The notes under the pieces are model-generated. The model saw only the letters and a program-made list of their open reading frames with translations, was not told where the DNA came from and made no database searches. A DNA stretch of 12,059 nucleotides from CAXBYZ01 sp963980215 (GTDB lineage Bacteria; Patescibacteriota; Microgenomatia; UBA1400; CG1-02-47-37). The number at the start of each line of letters is the position of its first letter. Within the stretch, counting starts at the first letter, position 1. Positions 1 through 6,835 of this stretch are shown here, piece after piece. A program made the position numbers and the translations under genes. The stretch is from contig CAXBYZ010000024.1 of NCBI GenBank assembly GCA_963980215.1, forward strand, positions 1-12,059. The letters are read 5' to 3'.

Positions 1-987
1 TTAGATTTCGGAGATGACGTCGAAGCCTTTGTAGCTACCTACGAGACTAAGGCCAAACACTTTTTTGACAGGATACTCTTTTTTGAGTTTTTTTGCAGTT
101 TGATCTAGGGTGGCGCCTGAACCAACGGCATCATCAATTAAGAGAATGTTTGAGTAATCTAAACTCGGATGTTTGATATAAATAGTGCTTTTGGCATTTT
201 GGATTCTGTCAGTTAGCTTTGAAAGAGATTTTTGAGCGATGGGTGTTTGTCCTTGATGAGCTTTGACTATAGAGAGGTGAGGAAGAGGGAGTTTGAGGAA
301 GTTTTTTAGCTCAACTTGAATTTGAAGTAGGCGTGGAATAGTGGGGGGAATAAAGCCAACTGCCTGAATGTTTTTTGAGTTAATTAGGGAGATGACGAAG
401 GGTTTAATATGGTTGGCTATTTCTTTGATAAGAGTTTTTGATTGAGATTGCTTGGCATAGAGAATTTTTTGACCTAGAATGGTTTTGCCAAATTGAGGGA
501 GAGAGTAGAAATCTAGATAGAAAGCTTGGTTTAAGTAGAGTGTTTTAAAAGTCTTTTTTAGCTTGGGAGTAGCGTCTATCAGGGTGTTTTTAAGGCGATG
601 TTTATTGACCTGGGTGATTAATTGACAATAGGACTTGGCAAGATTATCTAGCTTGGTGGTTTGGTGGGTATGTTTTGCCCAAGTTGAAAAACCATTGACT
701 CCGTAAGTCATGGTGCCAGTGGGAGAGGTAAAAAGATAGTTGGCGTTAATGATTTTTTGACATTTTGAGTCTAGATTGATCTCGGGGATAGTAGGTCTTT
801 GGGTGGGGGAGGGAAGGTAAAAAACTATTGGGGGTTTGCCAACTTTGGTGATTAGATTTTGTGCTAGAAGGGTTTTGAGATGGCGGTGGATAATGGCACG
901 ACCGAGGCTAAAGTGAAGGCGAAGATCTTCGGGTCTTACTTTATGTTTTTTTTGGATGTATTGGTGAATTTTGATTATTGTTGACAT
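1..987 (-). CDS. wHTH - ComFC-like phosphoribosyltransferase, probable autoregulated transcription factor
   Basis: A 328-aa protein. Residues 1-57 look like a winged helix-turn-helix. The C-terminal third is a type I phosphoribosyltransferase fold resembling ComFC: the segment TPIAQKSLSKLTDRIQNA is followed by the PRPP-binding loop LLIDDAVGSGAT at 282-293, with the two acidic residues D285-D286. The middle (about 60-190) is not assigned. A regulator of this architecture could sense PRPP or a nucleotide, as Bacillus PurR and archaeal GfcR do, but the catalytic half here is closer to ComFC than to PurR, so the ligand is unknown. I chose the ATG at 987 because a longer reading frame (to 1083) would run through the promoter and palindrome. 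The -10 box lies 11 nt upstream and there is no Shine-Dalgarno site. The gene is divergent from the deacetylase gene and about 1.8 kb from purB. The protein is rich in K, T, Q, H and P, as expected for a gene on the C-rich strand. The stop is the first codon of the window. Confidence 0.82.
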   Translation of the reverse strand: MSTIIKIHQYIQKKHKVRPEDLRLHFSLGRAIIHRHLKTLLAQNLITKVGKPPIVFYLPSPTQRPTIPEINLDSKCQKIINANYLFTSPTGTMTYGVNGFSTWAKHTHQTTKLDNLAKSYCQLITQVNKHRLKNTLIDATPKLKKTFKTLYLNQAFYLDFYSLPQFGKTILGQKILYAKQSQSKTLIKEIANHIKPFVISLINSKNIQAVGFIPPTIPRLLQIQVELKNFLKLPLPHLSIVKAHQGQTPIAQKSLSKLTDRIQNAKSTIYIKHPSLDYSNILLIDDAVGSGATLDQTAKKLKKEYPVKKVFGLSLVGSYKGFDVISEI

Positions 988-996
988 ATTAAGTAT

Positions 997-1022
997 ATAG
1001 TATACAGTGAACTGTATACTAT
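997..1022. promoter_or_regulatory. Perfect 12-bp-arm palindromic operator inside the promoter
   Basis: ATAGTATACAGT (997-1008) and ACTGTATACTAT (1011-1022) are exact reverse complements separated by GA. The palindrome fills the spacer and the -10 of the minus-strand promoter, where a bound dimer would block RNA polymerase. The obvious candidate ligand is the wHTH protein encoded immediately downstream, giving negative autoregulation; that link is inferred. I found no second copy in the window, including at purB. Confidence 0.75.
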
Positions 1023-1028
1023 TGTCAA
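999..1028 (-). promoter_or_regulatory. Sigma70-type promoter of the wHTH-phosphoribosyltransferase gene
   Basis: Read on the minus strand, a perfect -35 TTGACA (1023-1028) is followed after 18 nt by -10 TATACT (999-1004). The start codon at 987 is 11 nt beyond the -10, so the predicted mRNA has a leader of only about 5 nt. The promoter is covered by a palindrome. Confidence 0.75.
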
Positions 1029-1059
1029 GGATATATGATAAAGAGGGAAGGGTGGAGAT

Positions 1060-1086
1060 TACATGAAGGTTACGAACCTTCATGTA
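1060..1086. repeat. Intergenic palindrome, GGTTACGAACC family
   Basis: TACATGAAGGTT and AACCTTCATGTA are perfect 12-bp arms around the 3-nt loop ACG. It sits between two divergent promoters and has no following T tract, so it is not a terminator for either gene. Bases 1061-1080 recur exactly, in reverse complement, at 4140-4159. Confidence 0.8.
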
Positions 1087-1116
1087 GGGTGACGGGGTCT
1101 GGGTTTGTCAATGAGT

Positions 1117-1122
1117 TATAAT
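1117..1122 (+). promoter_or_regulatory. -10 box of the PIG-L deacetylase gene
   Basis: A perfect TATAAT ends 6 nt before the ATG at 1129, placing transcription start at or next to the start codon. No TTG-type -35 is visible at 16-18 nt, so the promoter may be weak or need an activator. Confidence 0.5.
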
Positions 1123-1128
1123 GGGTGG

Positions 1129-1809
1129 ATGAAGTATTTGTATTTATTAGCCCACCCGGATGATGAGGTGGTGGCTAGCGGAGGAACTATAAGAAAATTA
1201 GTGAATAATGGTGATCAGGTAAGAGTTGTACTGGCAACAAAGGGACAGGCGGGGAAAGGAGCTAATAAGAGAATAGAAGAGTTTAAAAAATCTTGTGAGA
1301 TTTTGGGGGTGAGTGATTATAAGCTGTTGGGTTATCAAGATGGAGAGATAAATAATAAGTTGGTGTGGGGCAGGTTAGAGCAAGATTTTATTGATGAGAT
1401 TAATAGTTACAAACCGGAAGCGGTAGTGACTTTTGATCATTCCGGCTGGTATTTTCATCTTGATCATGTGGGGGTGAGTTTGGCGGGTGTACGGGCGGTT
1501 GATAAAGCCAAACATAAAGTTGAAGTGGTGCTGTTTAGTTTGTTTCAACCACCGGGGATTAAAAGTCGCTGGAAGTATGTTTATGCTGATAAATTGCCGG
1601 TAACTCACAGAGTGGATATTGAAGATGTGCTTGAGGTGAAGATGAAGGCGGTGATGGCTCATAAATCTCAAAAAATAACCTTTTTGCCATACTTAGCTTT
1701 GGGTAAGTTGCATAAGAAATATTTTGATCATGAATATTTTCAAGTAGCTTTGGCGAGTAAAAGGGGAAGGAAAATGCTAGAGGGAAGTGATATATTTAGG
1801 GAGATATGA
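1129..1809 (+). CDS. PIG-L / LmbE family zinc-dependent deacetylase
   Basis: A 226-aa protein. PIG-L/LmbE enzymes remove N-acetyl groups from GlcNAc-containing lipids, mycothiol precursors, antibiotics or sugar conjugates. The family zinc motif AHPDDE is at residues 8-13, directly after the first beta strand, and the second histidine motif HLDH is at 110-113, preceded by a Tyr-Phe that lines such active sites. Length is normal for the family, and there is no signal peptide or membrane segment, so it should act in the cytoplasm. The frame is open upstream to TTG 1105 and ATG 1111, but the ATG at 1129 fits best: it starts right before the beta strand and a perfect TATAAT lies 6 nt upstream. The substrate cannot be read from the sequence; in this kind of genome a role in cell-surface glycan metabolism is plausible but unproven. 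Confidence 0.88.
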   Translation: MKYLYLLAHPDDEVVASGGTIRKLVNNGDQVRVVLATKGQAGKGANKRIEEFKKSCEILGVSDYKLLGYQDGEINNKLVWGRLEQDFIDEINSYKPEAVVTFDHSGWYFHLDHVGVSLAGVRAVDKAKHKVEVVLFSLFQPPGIKSRWKYVYADKLPVTHRVDIEDVLEVKMKAVMAHKSQKITFLPYLALGKLHKKYFDHEYFQVALASKRGRKMLEGSDIFREI

Positions 1810-1811
1810 AG

Positions 1812-1836
1812 CCTACAGGGATGATATCCCTGTAGG
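1812..1836. repeat. Intergenic palindrome just after the deacetylase gene, possible 3' hairpin
   Basis: CCTACAGGGAT and ATCCCTGTAGG are perfect 11-bp arms around the 3-nt loop GAT, starting 2 nt after the stop codon. A run of six T (1848-1853) begins 11 nt beyond the stem, too far for a canonical intrinsic terminator. It could stabilise the 3' end, terminate weakly, or be another palindromic element: its stem and 3-nt loop geometry match the repeat at 1060-1086 although the sequence differs. Confidence 0.6.
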
Positions 1837-1857
1837 TGGAGGGGATGTTTTTTAAAG

Positions 1858-1886
1858 TTGTTTGAGAATGAAGCGGGTAGTAGAAT
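1858..1886 (+). promoter_or_regulatory. Promoter of the EamA transporter gene
   Basis: A -35 TTGTTT (1858-1863), 17-nt spacer and -10 TAGAAT (1881-1886). The ATG at 1893 lies 6 nt after the -10, which predicts a leaderless mRNA. No Shine-Dalgarno site is present. Confidence 0.6.
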
Positions 1887-1892
1887 AGCGGA

Positions 1893-2726
1893 ATGTGGTT
1901 GATATTGTCATTGATTACTGCTCTGGGGTTTGGGGTTGGCCAAGTGATTGCTAAGAAAGGTTTGAGTGATTTACCTAGAAGTGTGGTCTATACCATTAAC
2001 GGCTTGTGTTTTACTTTTGTTTGGCTAGCTTACTTACTAATAAATGGCGGTTTGGAGTGGAATTTTTGGGCTTTTTTAATCTCGGCTTTACCGGGAGTGG
2101 CTTACGGATATACGCTAACTGCTTATTTAAAAGCAGAAGTGGGAAAAGTGGCAACGGTGGGGGCGTTGTCTGCGGTGGTGTCTACTTTGGTAGCCAGAGG
2201 ATTGATCGGGGAGGAGTTATCTTACTTACAAATTAGTTTTATTTTGATGACAATAGTGGGAGTGATGATAGTCAGTTGGCCGGGGAAAAAGGTTAAAGAT
2301 TTTAGTTGGTTTAAATGGGGGTTGGGTTATGCCTTGATTTATGGTGTGGTGAATGTGATGACAAAGAAAGGAATGGCTTTGGTAAATCCGGTGAGTTATA
2401 GTTTGATGGATGCTTGGTGGGTGTTATTAATTTCGATTATTTGGCTTTATAAAGAAAAAAGCGGTAAACAATTGATTTTAAGTTTTTCTAAAACTGGGGG
2501 GAAGATTTTGGTGGGGGGATTGACAATTTTTAATTTGGGAGGAATGGCTTTGTTTTTGGCTTTAAATACTGGCATGGTGGGAGCGGTGATGGGAGTGATG
2601 AACCTGAATGTGGTGATAGTGATTGGTTTGAGTGGTTGGTGGCTGAAAGAAAAGATGAGTGCGAGACAGTTGCTGGGTGCGTGGATAGTGGTTTTAGGGG
2701 TAGTGGGTTTGAGTTTATTGGGTTGA
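1893..2726 (+). CDS. EamA/DMT-superfamily membrane transporter
   Basis: A 277-aa, highly hydrophobic protein with about ten predicted transmembrane helices in two EamA repeats of roughly 135 residues. Each repeat ends in the characteristic pattern of a short acidic/basic loop (GEELSYLQ near 108-115 and KEKMSARQ near 252-259) followed by a glycine-rich helix, as in drug/metabolite transporters. Members export amino acids, nucleosides or other metabolites across the inner membrane; the substrate is not predictable here. A cytoplasmic basic loop near residues 187-193 separates the halves. It has its own leaderless-type promoter and is followed by the purB promoter, whose -35 begins right after the EamA stop codon, so it is probably a separate unit sharing read-through with the purine operon. 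Confidence 0.85.
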   Translation: MWLILSLITALGFGVGQVIAKKGLSDLPRSVVYTINGLCFTFVWLAYLLINGGLEWNFWAFLISALPGVAYGYTLTAYLKAEVGKVATVGALSAVVSTLVARGLIGEELSYLQISFILMTIVGVMIVSWPGKKVKDFSWFKWGLGYALIYGVVNVMTKKGMALVNPVSYSLMDAWWVLLISIIWLYKEKSGKQLILSFSKTGGKILVGGLTIFNLGGMALFLALNTGMVGAVMGVMNLNVVIVIGLSGWWLKEKMSARQLLGAWIVVLGVVGLSLLG

Positions 2727-2755
2727 TTGCAGGAAGATAGAAAATAATCTATGAT
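2727..2755 (+). promoter_or_regulatory. Promoter of the purB-purA operon
   Basis: A -35 TTGCAG (2727-2732) begins directly after the upstream stop codon, followed by a 17-nt spacer and -10 TATGAT (2750-2755). The GTG at 2762 is 6 nt and the ATG at 2765 is 9 nt after the -10. A leaderless or 0-3 nt leader transcript is predicted; no Shine-Dalgarno site is present. Confidence 0.65.
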
Positions 2756-2764
2756 GGTTTAGTG

Positions 2765-4141
2765 ATGAACTTAGAAGAGTTGCATTGCTTGTCTCCTTTG
2801 GATGGCCGATACAGAAAAGCCACGAGTGATTTAAGAGCATATTTTTCGGAAAGAGCGTTGGTTGAAAATAGAGTGAGAGTGGAAGTAGTTTATTTAATTA
2901 AATTGGTTGGGTTTTTTAATCAAGGTTACGAACTAAAACTTCGGGAAGTTCGTAACCTAATTAATTGGAGTGAGAATTTAGGGGATAAAGAGATTAGAAA
3001 AGTTAAAAAGATAGAAGCCAAGATTAAGCATGACGTTAAAGCGGTGGAGTACTTAATTAGAGAAAAATTAAGGAAGATGGGATTGAAAAAGCTAGAGCCT
3101 TGGGTGCACTGGGGAATGACAAGCGAGGATGTGAATAACTTGGCTTACAACATGATGCTTAGCGAAGCTAAAGAAAAAGTGATGGTGAAGAGTCAAGCGA
3201 AGCTGGTGAAAGAGTTGGTGTCGATGGCAGAGAAGTATAAAGACACTGTAATGCCAGGGAGAACTCATGGACAATTGGCGGTGCCGACTACTTTGGGAAA
3301 AGAATTGATAGTGTTTGCTTCACGGATGAGTCAGTGGTTAGCCGAGATTAAAGAGCTGAAGTTAGGTGGAAAGCTAAATGGAGCGGTGGGGAATTATAAT
3401 GGTCATCAAAAGTTTTTTCCGGAGATTGATTGGTTGAAGTTTAGTAAAGAATTGGTAGAAAGTTTGGGACTTTCATGGACGATGATTACCACTCAGATAG
3501 AACCAAGAACTAAGATGGTAAAGTTGTTGGATTTGGTAAGACAGTTTAATAATGTGGGTTTGGACTTGGCTCGTGATATGTGGCTTTATGTTGCCTTTGA
3601 TTATTTAAAACAGAGAGTAGTCAAAGAGGAAGTGGGGTCTTCGACCATGCCTCAAAAAGTGAATCCGATTAGTTTTGAGAATGCCGAGGGGAATTTTGAA
3701 ATGGCGAATGGAGTCTTGATGACCTTGAGTAATAAATTAAGTCAATCTAGAATGCAGAGGGATTTGTCTGATAGTACGGTGAGAAGAAGTTTGGGGGTGG
3801 CTTTGGGCTATAGCTTGGTGGGAATAAAGAGTTTGGTGAAGGGTTTAGATAGGGTGGAGCCGAATAAAAAAAAGTTGAAACAAGAGCTACAAGATCATCC
3901 GGAGATGTTGGCGGAGGCGATCCAACTTGAACTAAAAATCAAAGGAAAAGCGGGGGCGTATGAGAAGGTGAAGGCCCTGCATTCGCAGGGTAAATTTTGC
4001 AAAGATTTTTCGACGAATGATATTCACCATTCGGTTATTGGTAAGAGTCTGGGGAGGGTGGAGGAGTATGTGGGTTTGGCGGAGAAGTTGGTTGAAAAAG
4101 AAATTAAATTAATAAATAAAAGGTTAGGAGCCCAAACCTAA
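2765..4141 (+). CDS. purB: Adenylosuccinate lyase
   Basis: A 458-aa enzyme of the fumarase/aspartase superfamily. It cleaves adenylosuccinate to AMP and fumarate, and SAICAR to AICAR if the de novo pathway is present. The start reads like E. coli PurB, with SPLDGRY near residue 10. TSEDVNNL is the conserved substrate loop, GRTHGQ carries the general acid His168, and GSSTMPQKVNP (291-301) is the superfamily signature with the catalytic Ser293 in the mobile loop. Length matches the E. coli-type PurB. GTG 2762 directly precedes ATG 2765; I use the ATG because it matches the family N-terminus. It heads an operon with purA, the enzyme that makes its substrate. Two palindromes lie inside the gene (2923-2958 and 3975-3990); neither breaks the frame or clearly lengthens the protein. 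The stop codon overlaps a third palindrome. Confidence 0.96.
   Translation: MNLEELHCLSPLDGRYRKATSDLRAYFSERALVENRVRVEVVYLIKLVGFFNQGYELKLREVRNLINWSENLGDKEIRKVKKIEAKIKHDVKAVEYLIREKLRKMGLKKLEPWVHWGMTSEDVNNLAYNMMLSEAKEKVMVKSQAKLVKELVSMAEKYKDTVMPGRTHGQLAVPTTLGKELIVFASRMSQWLAEIKELKLGGKLNGAVGNYNGHQKFFPEIDWLKFSKELVESLGLSWTMITTQIEPRTKMVKLLDLVRQFNNVGLDLARDMWLYVAFDYLKQRVVKEEVGSSTMPQKVNPISFENAEGNFEMANGVLMTLSNKLSQSRMQRDLSDSTVRRSLGVALGYSLVGIKSLVKGLDRVEPNKKKLKQELQDHPEMLAEAIQLELKIKGKAGAYEKVKALHSQGKFCKDFSTNDIHHSVIGKSLGRVEEYVGLAEKLVEKEIKLINKRLGAQT
2923..2958. repeat. Palindromic element inside purB, GGTTACGAAC family
   Basis: AGGTTACGAACT and AGTTCGTAACCT are perfect 12-bp arms, 12 nt apart; an inner AACTTC-GG-GAAGTT hairpin overlaps. 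It encodes about residues 53-65 in a variable, surface-type stretch between two N-terminal helices. The arms share GGTTACGAAC with 1060-1086 and match the ligase copy arm at 9 of 11 positions. Confidence 0.7.
3975..3990. repeat. Short GC-rich hairpin inside purB
   Basis: CCCTGC and GCAGGG are perfect 6-bp arms around loop ATTC, encoding an Ala-Leu-His-Ser-Gln stretch near the C-terminus of PurB, where homologs have a variable loop. It is too short to call a mobile element on its own. Confidence 0.4.
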
Positions 4142-4159
4142 GGTTCGTAACCTTCATGT
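4140..4159. repeat. Palindromic element at the purB-purA junction
   Basis: AAGGTT and AACCTT arms around loop CGT, plus five more bases. All 20 nt are the exact reverse complement of 1061-1080. The element overlaps the purB stop codon and ends immediately before the purA Shine-Dalgarno site, so a hairpin here could influence purA translation. An alternative stem with AACCT (4135-4139) is possible. Confidence 0.75.
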
Positions 4160-4166
4160 GGAGGAG
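4160..4166 (+). promoter_or_regulatory. Strong Shine-Dalgarno site of purA
   Basis: GGAGGAG lies 6 nt before the ATG at 4173. It decides the start: the in-frame GTG at 4158 would place this site inside the coding region. It is the clearest ribosome binding site in the window and belongs to an internal operon gene. Confidence 0.9.
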
Positions 4167-4172
4167 AGAAGT

Positions 4173-5489
4173 ATGAAAAATATAGTAGTGTTGGGGACTC
4201 AATGGGGTGATGAGGGGAAGGGTAAGATGGTAGATACTGTTGCTAACAGTAAAGATTACAACGTAGTGGTGAGGTATCAGGGGGGTAATAATGCTGGGCA
4301 TACAGTGGTGGTTCAGGGAGAAAAACATGCTTTTCATTTACTGCCTTCGGGAATTCTTTATAAAGATAAAGTTTGCGTGATTGGCAACAACGTAGTTATT
4401 GACCCTAAGGTTTTGGTGAAAGAAGTGAGAAATATGGAGAAGAGGGTGGGCAAGAATCATGCCAAGATTTTGATTAGTGAGAAGGCTCACTTGATTATGC
4501 CGTGGCATAAAATTCGAGACGGAATTACTGGAGGTAAAGTGGGGACGACTGGAAGGGGAATTGGGCCTACTTATATGGATTTTGTGAAGCGAACCGGAAT
4601 TAGAATGATGGATTTTTCCAGTAAGAAAAGATTTTCTAGTAAAGTGAAAGAAGATCTTTCTTGGAATAAGAAGTTGATTAATTTGCTCTTGGATGAGTAT
4701 AAAGTTTCTGTGAGTGATAGAGGTAAGTGGCAGTTGAGGAAGAATTTGAATTTGGAGTCGATTGTAAATAGTTATTGGCGATTAATTAGTGGCTTGAAAA
4801 AGAATAATTTAGTTGAGGTGGGAGATGTGAGTTTGTTTTTGAATAAGTGGCAAGAAAAAGGCAAGCAGATATTATTTGAGGGAGCTCAGGCAACTTTACT
4901 GGATGTAGCTCATGGAACTTATCCATTTGTAACTTCGTCTAATCCGACGGTGGGAGGACTTTATACTGGGACTGGATTTAGACCGAAAGAGTTAAAAGTA
5001 GTGGGAGTGGTGAAAGCCTACACAACTAGAGTGGGCGAGGGTCCGTTTCCAACCGAACTTTTTGATAAGGTGGGAGAGACTTTGAGTAGGGTAGGGCATG
5101 AATTTGGAACGACCACTGGCAGACCAAGGAGGTGTGGTTGGTTGGATTTGGTAATTGTGAATTATGCGCGAAATGTTAATGGATTGGATGCTTTGGCGAT
5201 ACCTAAATTGGACGTGTTAACTGGAATTAATCCTTTAAAGGTGGCGGTGGGGTATAAGATTGATGGCAAGATTTTTGATGTGTTTACGACTGATCTTTTT
5301 AAACTAGAAAAAGCGAAGGTGGTGTATAAAACTTTACCGGGTTGGAGTGAGGACATTACTAAAGTGCGGGAGTTTAGTAAACTACCAAAAGCGGCTAGAG
5401 ATTATATTAAGTTTATTGAAAGCTTTACTGGAGTTTCCGTGGAGATGATCGGGGTCGGTCCAGGGAGAGAGGAGATTATTTTAATATGA
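4173..5489 (+). CDS. purA: Adenylosuccinate synthetase
   Basis: A 438-aa cytoplasmic enzyme joining IMP and aspartate with GTP to form adenylosuccinate, which PurB next to it converts to AMP. The glycine-rich GTP loop GTQWGDEGKGK (8-18) contains the catalytic Asp13, and GNNAGHT (38-44) contains the conserved His. GTTGRGIGPTY, the IMP-binding TRVGEGPFPTE, the switch segment HGTYPFVTSSN, TGRPRRCGW and the guanine-recognition KLDVLTG are all recognisable, and length is normal. Two positions differ from the usual sequence: GAQG reads GAQA (residues 237-240), and the Asp before HGTYP, as in E. coli LDIDHGTYP, is Ala246. Translation is reinitiated 31 nt after purB from a strong Shine-Dalgarno site, and the last codons overlap the next gene by ATGA. 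Confidence 0.96.
   Translation: MKNIVVLGTQWGDEGKGKMVDTVANSKDYNVVVRYQGGNNAGHTVVVQGEKHAFHLLPSGILYKDKVCVIGNNVVIDPKVLVKEVRNMEKRVGKNHAKILISEKAHLIMPWHKIRDGITGGKVGTTGRGIGPTYMDFVKRTGIRMMDFSSKKRFSSKVKEDLSWNKKLINLLLDEYKVSVSDRGKWQLRKNLNLESIVNSYWRLISGLKKNNLVEVGDVSLFLNKWQEKGKQILFEGAQATLLDVAHGTYPFVTSSNPTVGGLYTGTGFRPKELKVVGVVKAYTTRVGEGPFPTELFDKVGETLSRVGHEFGTTTGRPRRCGWLDLVIVNYARNVNGLDALAIPKLDVLTGINPLKVAVGYKIDGKIFDVFTTDLFKLEKAKVVYKTLPGWSEDITKVREFSKLPKAARDYIKFIESFTGVSVEMIGVGPGREEIILI
5468..5474 (+). promoter_or_regulatory. Shine-Dalgarno site of the FAD dehydrogenase gene, inside purA
   Basis: AGAGGAG lies 11 nt before the ATG at 5486, a somewhat long spacing. Together with the ATGA overlap it indicates translational coupling to purA. 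Confidence 0.55.
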
Positions 5490-6835
5490 TATTTGACTAT
5501 GTGATTGTGGGGGCGGGGCCAGCCGGATTGTTTGCGGCTTTAAGATTGGTGGAGAGGAAAAGCAAGGTAAAGAAAAAGATTTTGATCTTGGAGCAAGGGT
5601 TGCCGATTGATAAAAGACCAAGACAAGAAACCATGAAAGGGGTAGGGGGATCGGGGACATTTTCTGATGGAAAATTGCATTTTACCCCGGTTTTGTCTCA
5701 CGAGAAGTTGTTGGATATTTTTTCGGTGAAGCATTATCAAGAGAGGGTGGATAAAGCCGATCGATGGTTTAGTGAGTTTGGGGCCAATGGAGAGTACACC
5801 CCGAATAATATGGATTTGGCAGAAAAGTTGGTGGCTGAGTGTCAGCGAAAAGGAGTGTATCTTTATGTGCGAAGGTGTAAGCATGTAGGAAGTGATGACT
5901 TGCCCAAGATGATTGCTAATATGGTGAGTTTTTTAAAGAAAAGAGGGGTAAAGATTAAGACAGAAACTCAAGTGATGGAGATAATGGTTAGGGGTAAGAA
6001 GGTGGTGGGTTTAAAGACGGATAAGGGGATAGTGAGAGCCAAAAAATATATTGTGTGTCCGGGAAGAATTGGAGCTAAGTGGCTTCAAGATCAGGCGAGA
6101 AATATTGGCTTACGGTATAACTACCAGAAAGTAGAGATAGGAGTAAGAGTAGAGTTTCCGGCGGGGATTATGGCGGAACACTCAAAGATTATGCACGAGA
6201 ATATTTACTCGGTGCAAACCAAAACTTATGATGATGTGATTCGGACTTTTTGTCCTTGCCCAAATGGATTTGTAGCAATTGAGCAATACTCGGATTTTTT
6301 GTCGGTGAATGGACATTCGTGTAATTTAAGAAAGACTAAGAGTCAGAACTCAAACTTTGATTTGTGTACTGAGGTGGTGTTGACTGATCCGGTGGAGAAT
6401 ACTCTGGATTACGCAATCTCGATTGCTAGGTTGGCTACGACTTTGGGAGGAGGGAAGCCGTTGATTCAAAGATTAGCGGATTTGCAAAAAGGGAGACGAT
6501 CGACTTGGGCTAGAATTGGAAAGAGCTATGTAAAACCGACTTTATTGGAAGTAACTCCTGGGGATATCTCGATGGCTTTGCCTCATAGATTGGTAACTAG
6601 TATTTTGGAAGGCTTGGAAAAATTGGATAGAGTTTTGCCGGGGATAAATGCTGGAGCAACTTTATTGTATGCTCCTGAAATTAAGTTGAGGGGGAATAGA
6701 ATTAAGATTAACAAAAAAATGCAGACGGAAATTAAGAATCTTTATATGGCTGGAGATGGGCCGGGGACTTCTGGCAATATTGTGGGAGCGGCGGCTTCGG
6801 GGATATTGGCGGCTGAGGGGGCCCTTAAGATTTAA
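5486..6835 (+). CDS. FAD-dependent dehydrogenase, COG2509-type
   Basis: A 449-aa flavoprotein. The N-terminal dinucleotide fold has GAGPAG at residues 9-14 after a beta strand, with the ribose-binding acidic residue at LILEQ. GGSGTFSDGK is a family hallmark near residues 54-63. The C-terminal FAD motif GDGPGTSGNIVGAAASG (423-439) closes the site as in NAD(P)/FAD oxidoreductases of this group. Near the middle, CPCPNG and several nearby Cys residues are of unknown role. The reaction is not established for the family; it resembles flavoproteins that oxidise or reduce small molecules, not a membrane respiratory enzyme. The ATG overlaps the purA stop as ATGA, so it is co-translated with purine genes, but no purine role is known. 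The 3' end overlaps the convergent DUF5654 gene by 11 nt. Confidence 0.85.
   Translation: MIFDYVIVGAGPAGLFAALRLVERKSKVKKKILILEQGLPIDKRPRQETMKGVGGSGTFSDGKLHFTPVLSHEKLLDIFSVKHYQERVDKADRWFSEFGANGEYTPNNMDLAEKLVAECQRKGVYLYVRRCKHVGSDDLPKMIANMVSFLKKRGVKIKTETQVMEIMVRGKKVVGLKTDKGIVRAKKYIVCPGRIGAKWLQDQARNIGLRYNYQKVEIGVRVEFPAGIMAEHSKIMHENIYSVQTKTYDDVIRTFCPCPNGFVAIEQYSDFLSVNGHSCNLRKTKSQNSNFDLCTEVVLTDPVENTLDYAISIARLATTLGGGKPLIQRLADLQKGRRSTWARIGKSYVKPTLLEVTPGDISMALPHRLVTSILEGLEKLDRVLPGINAGATLLYAPEIKLRGNRIKINKKMQTEIKNLYMAGDGPGTSGNIVGAAASGILAAEGALKI

Noticed and set aside
988..1083. Upstream extension of the wHTH-phosphoribosyltransferase frame to an ATG at 1083.
   Set aside because: It would translate through the -10, -35 and operator palindrome, starts inside a repeat, and the extra N-terminus lies before a clean wHTH start.
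1848..1853. T6 run as the tail of an intrinsic terminator for the deacetylase gene.
   Set aside because: It is 11 nt from the stem, and a canonical tail is adjacent.
2737..2752. Inverted repeat ATAGA-N6-TCTAT in the purB promoter as an operator.
   Set aside because: Arms are only 5 bp of A/T-rich sequence, expected by chance here, and unlike the operator at 997-1022.
4158..4172. GTG start for purA at 4158.
   Set aside because: It would put the Shine-Dalgarno site inside the gene; the family N-terminus and 6-nt spacing fit the ATG at 4173.
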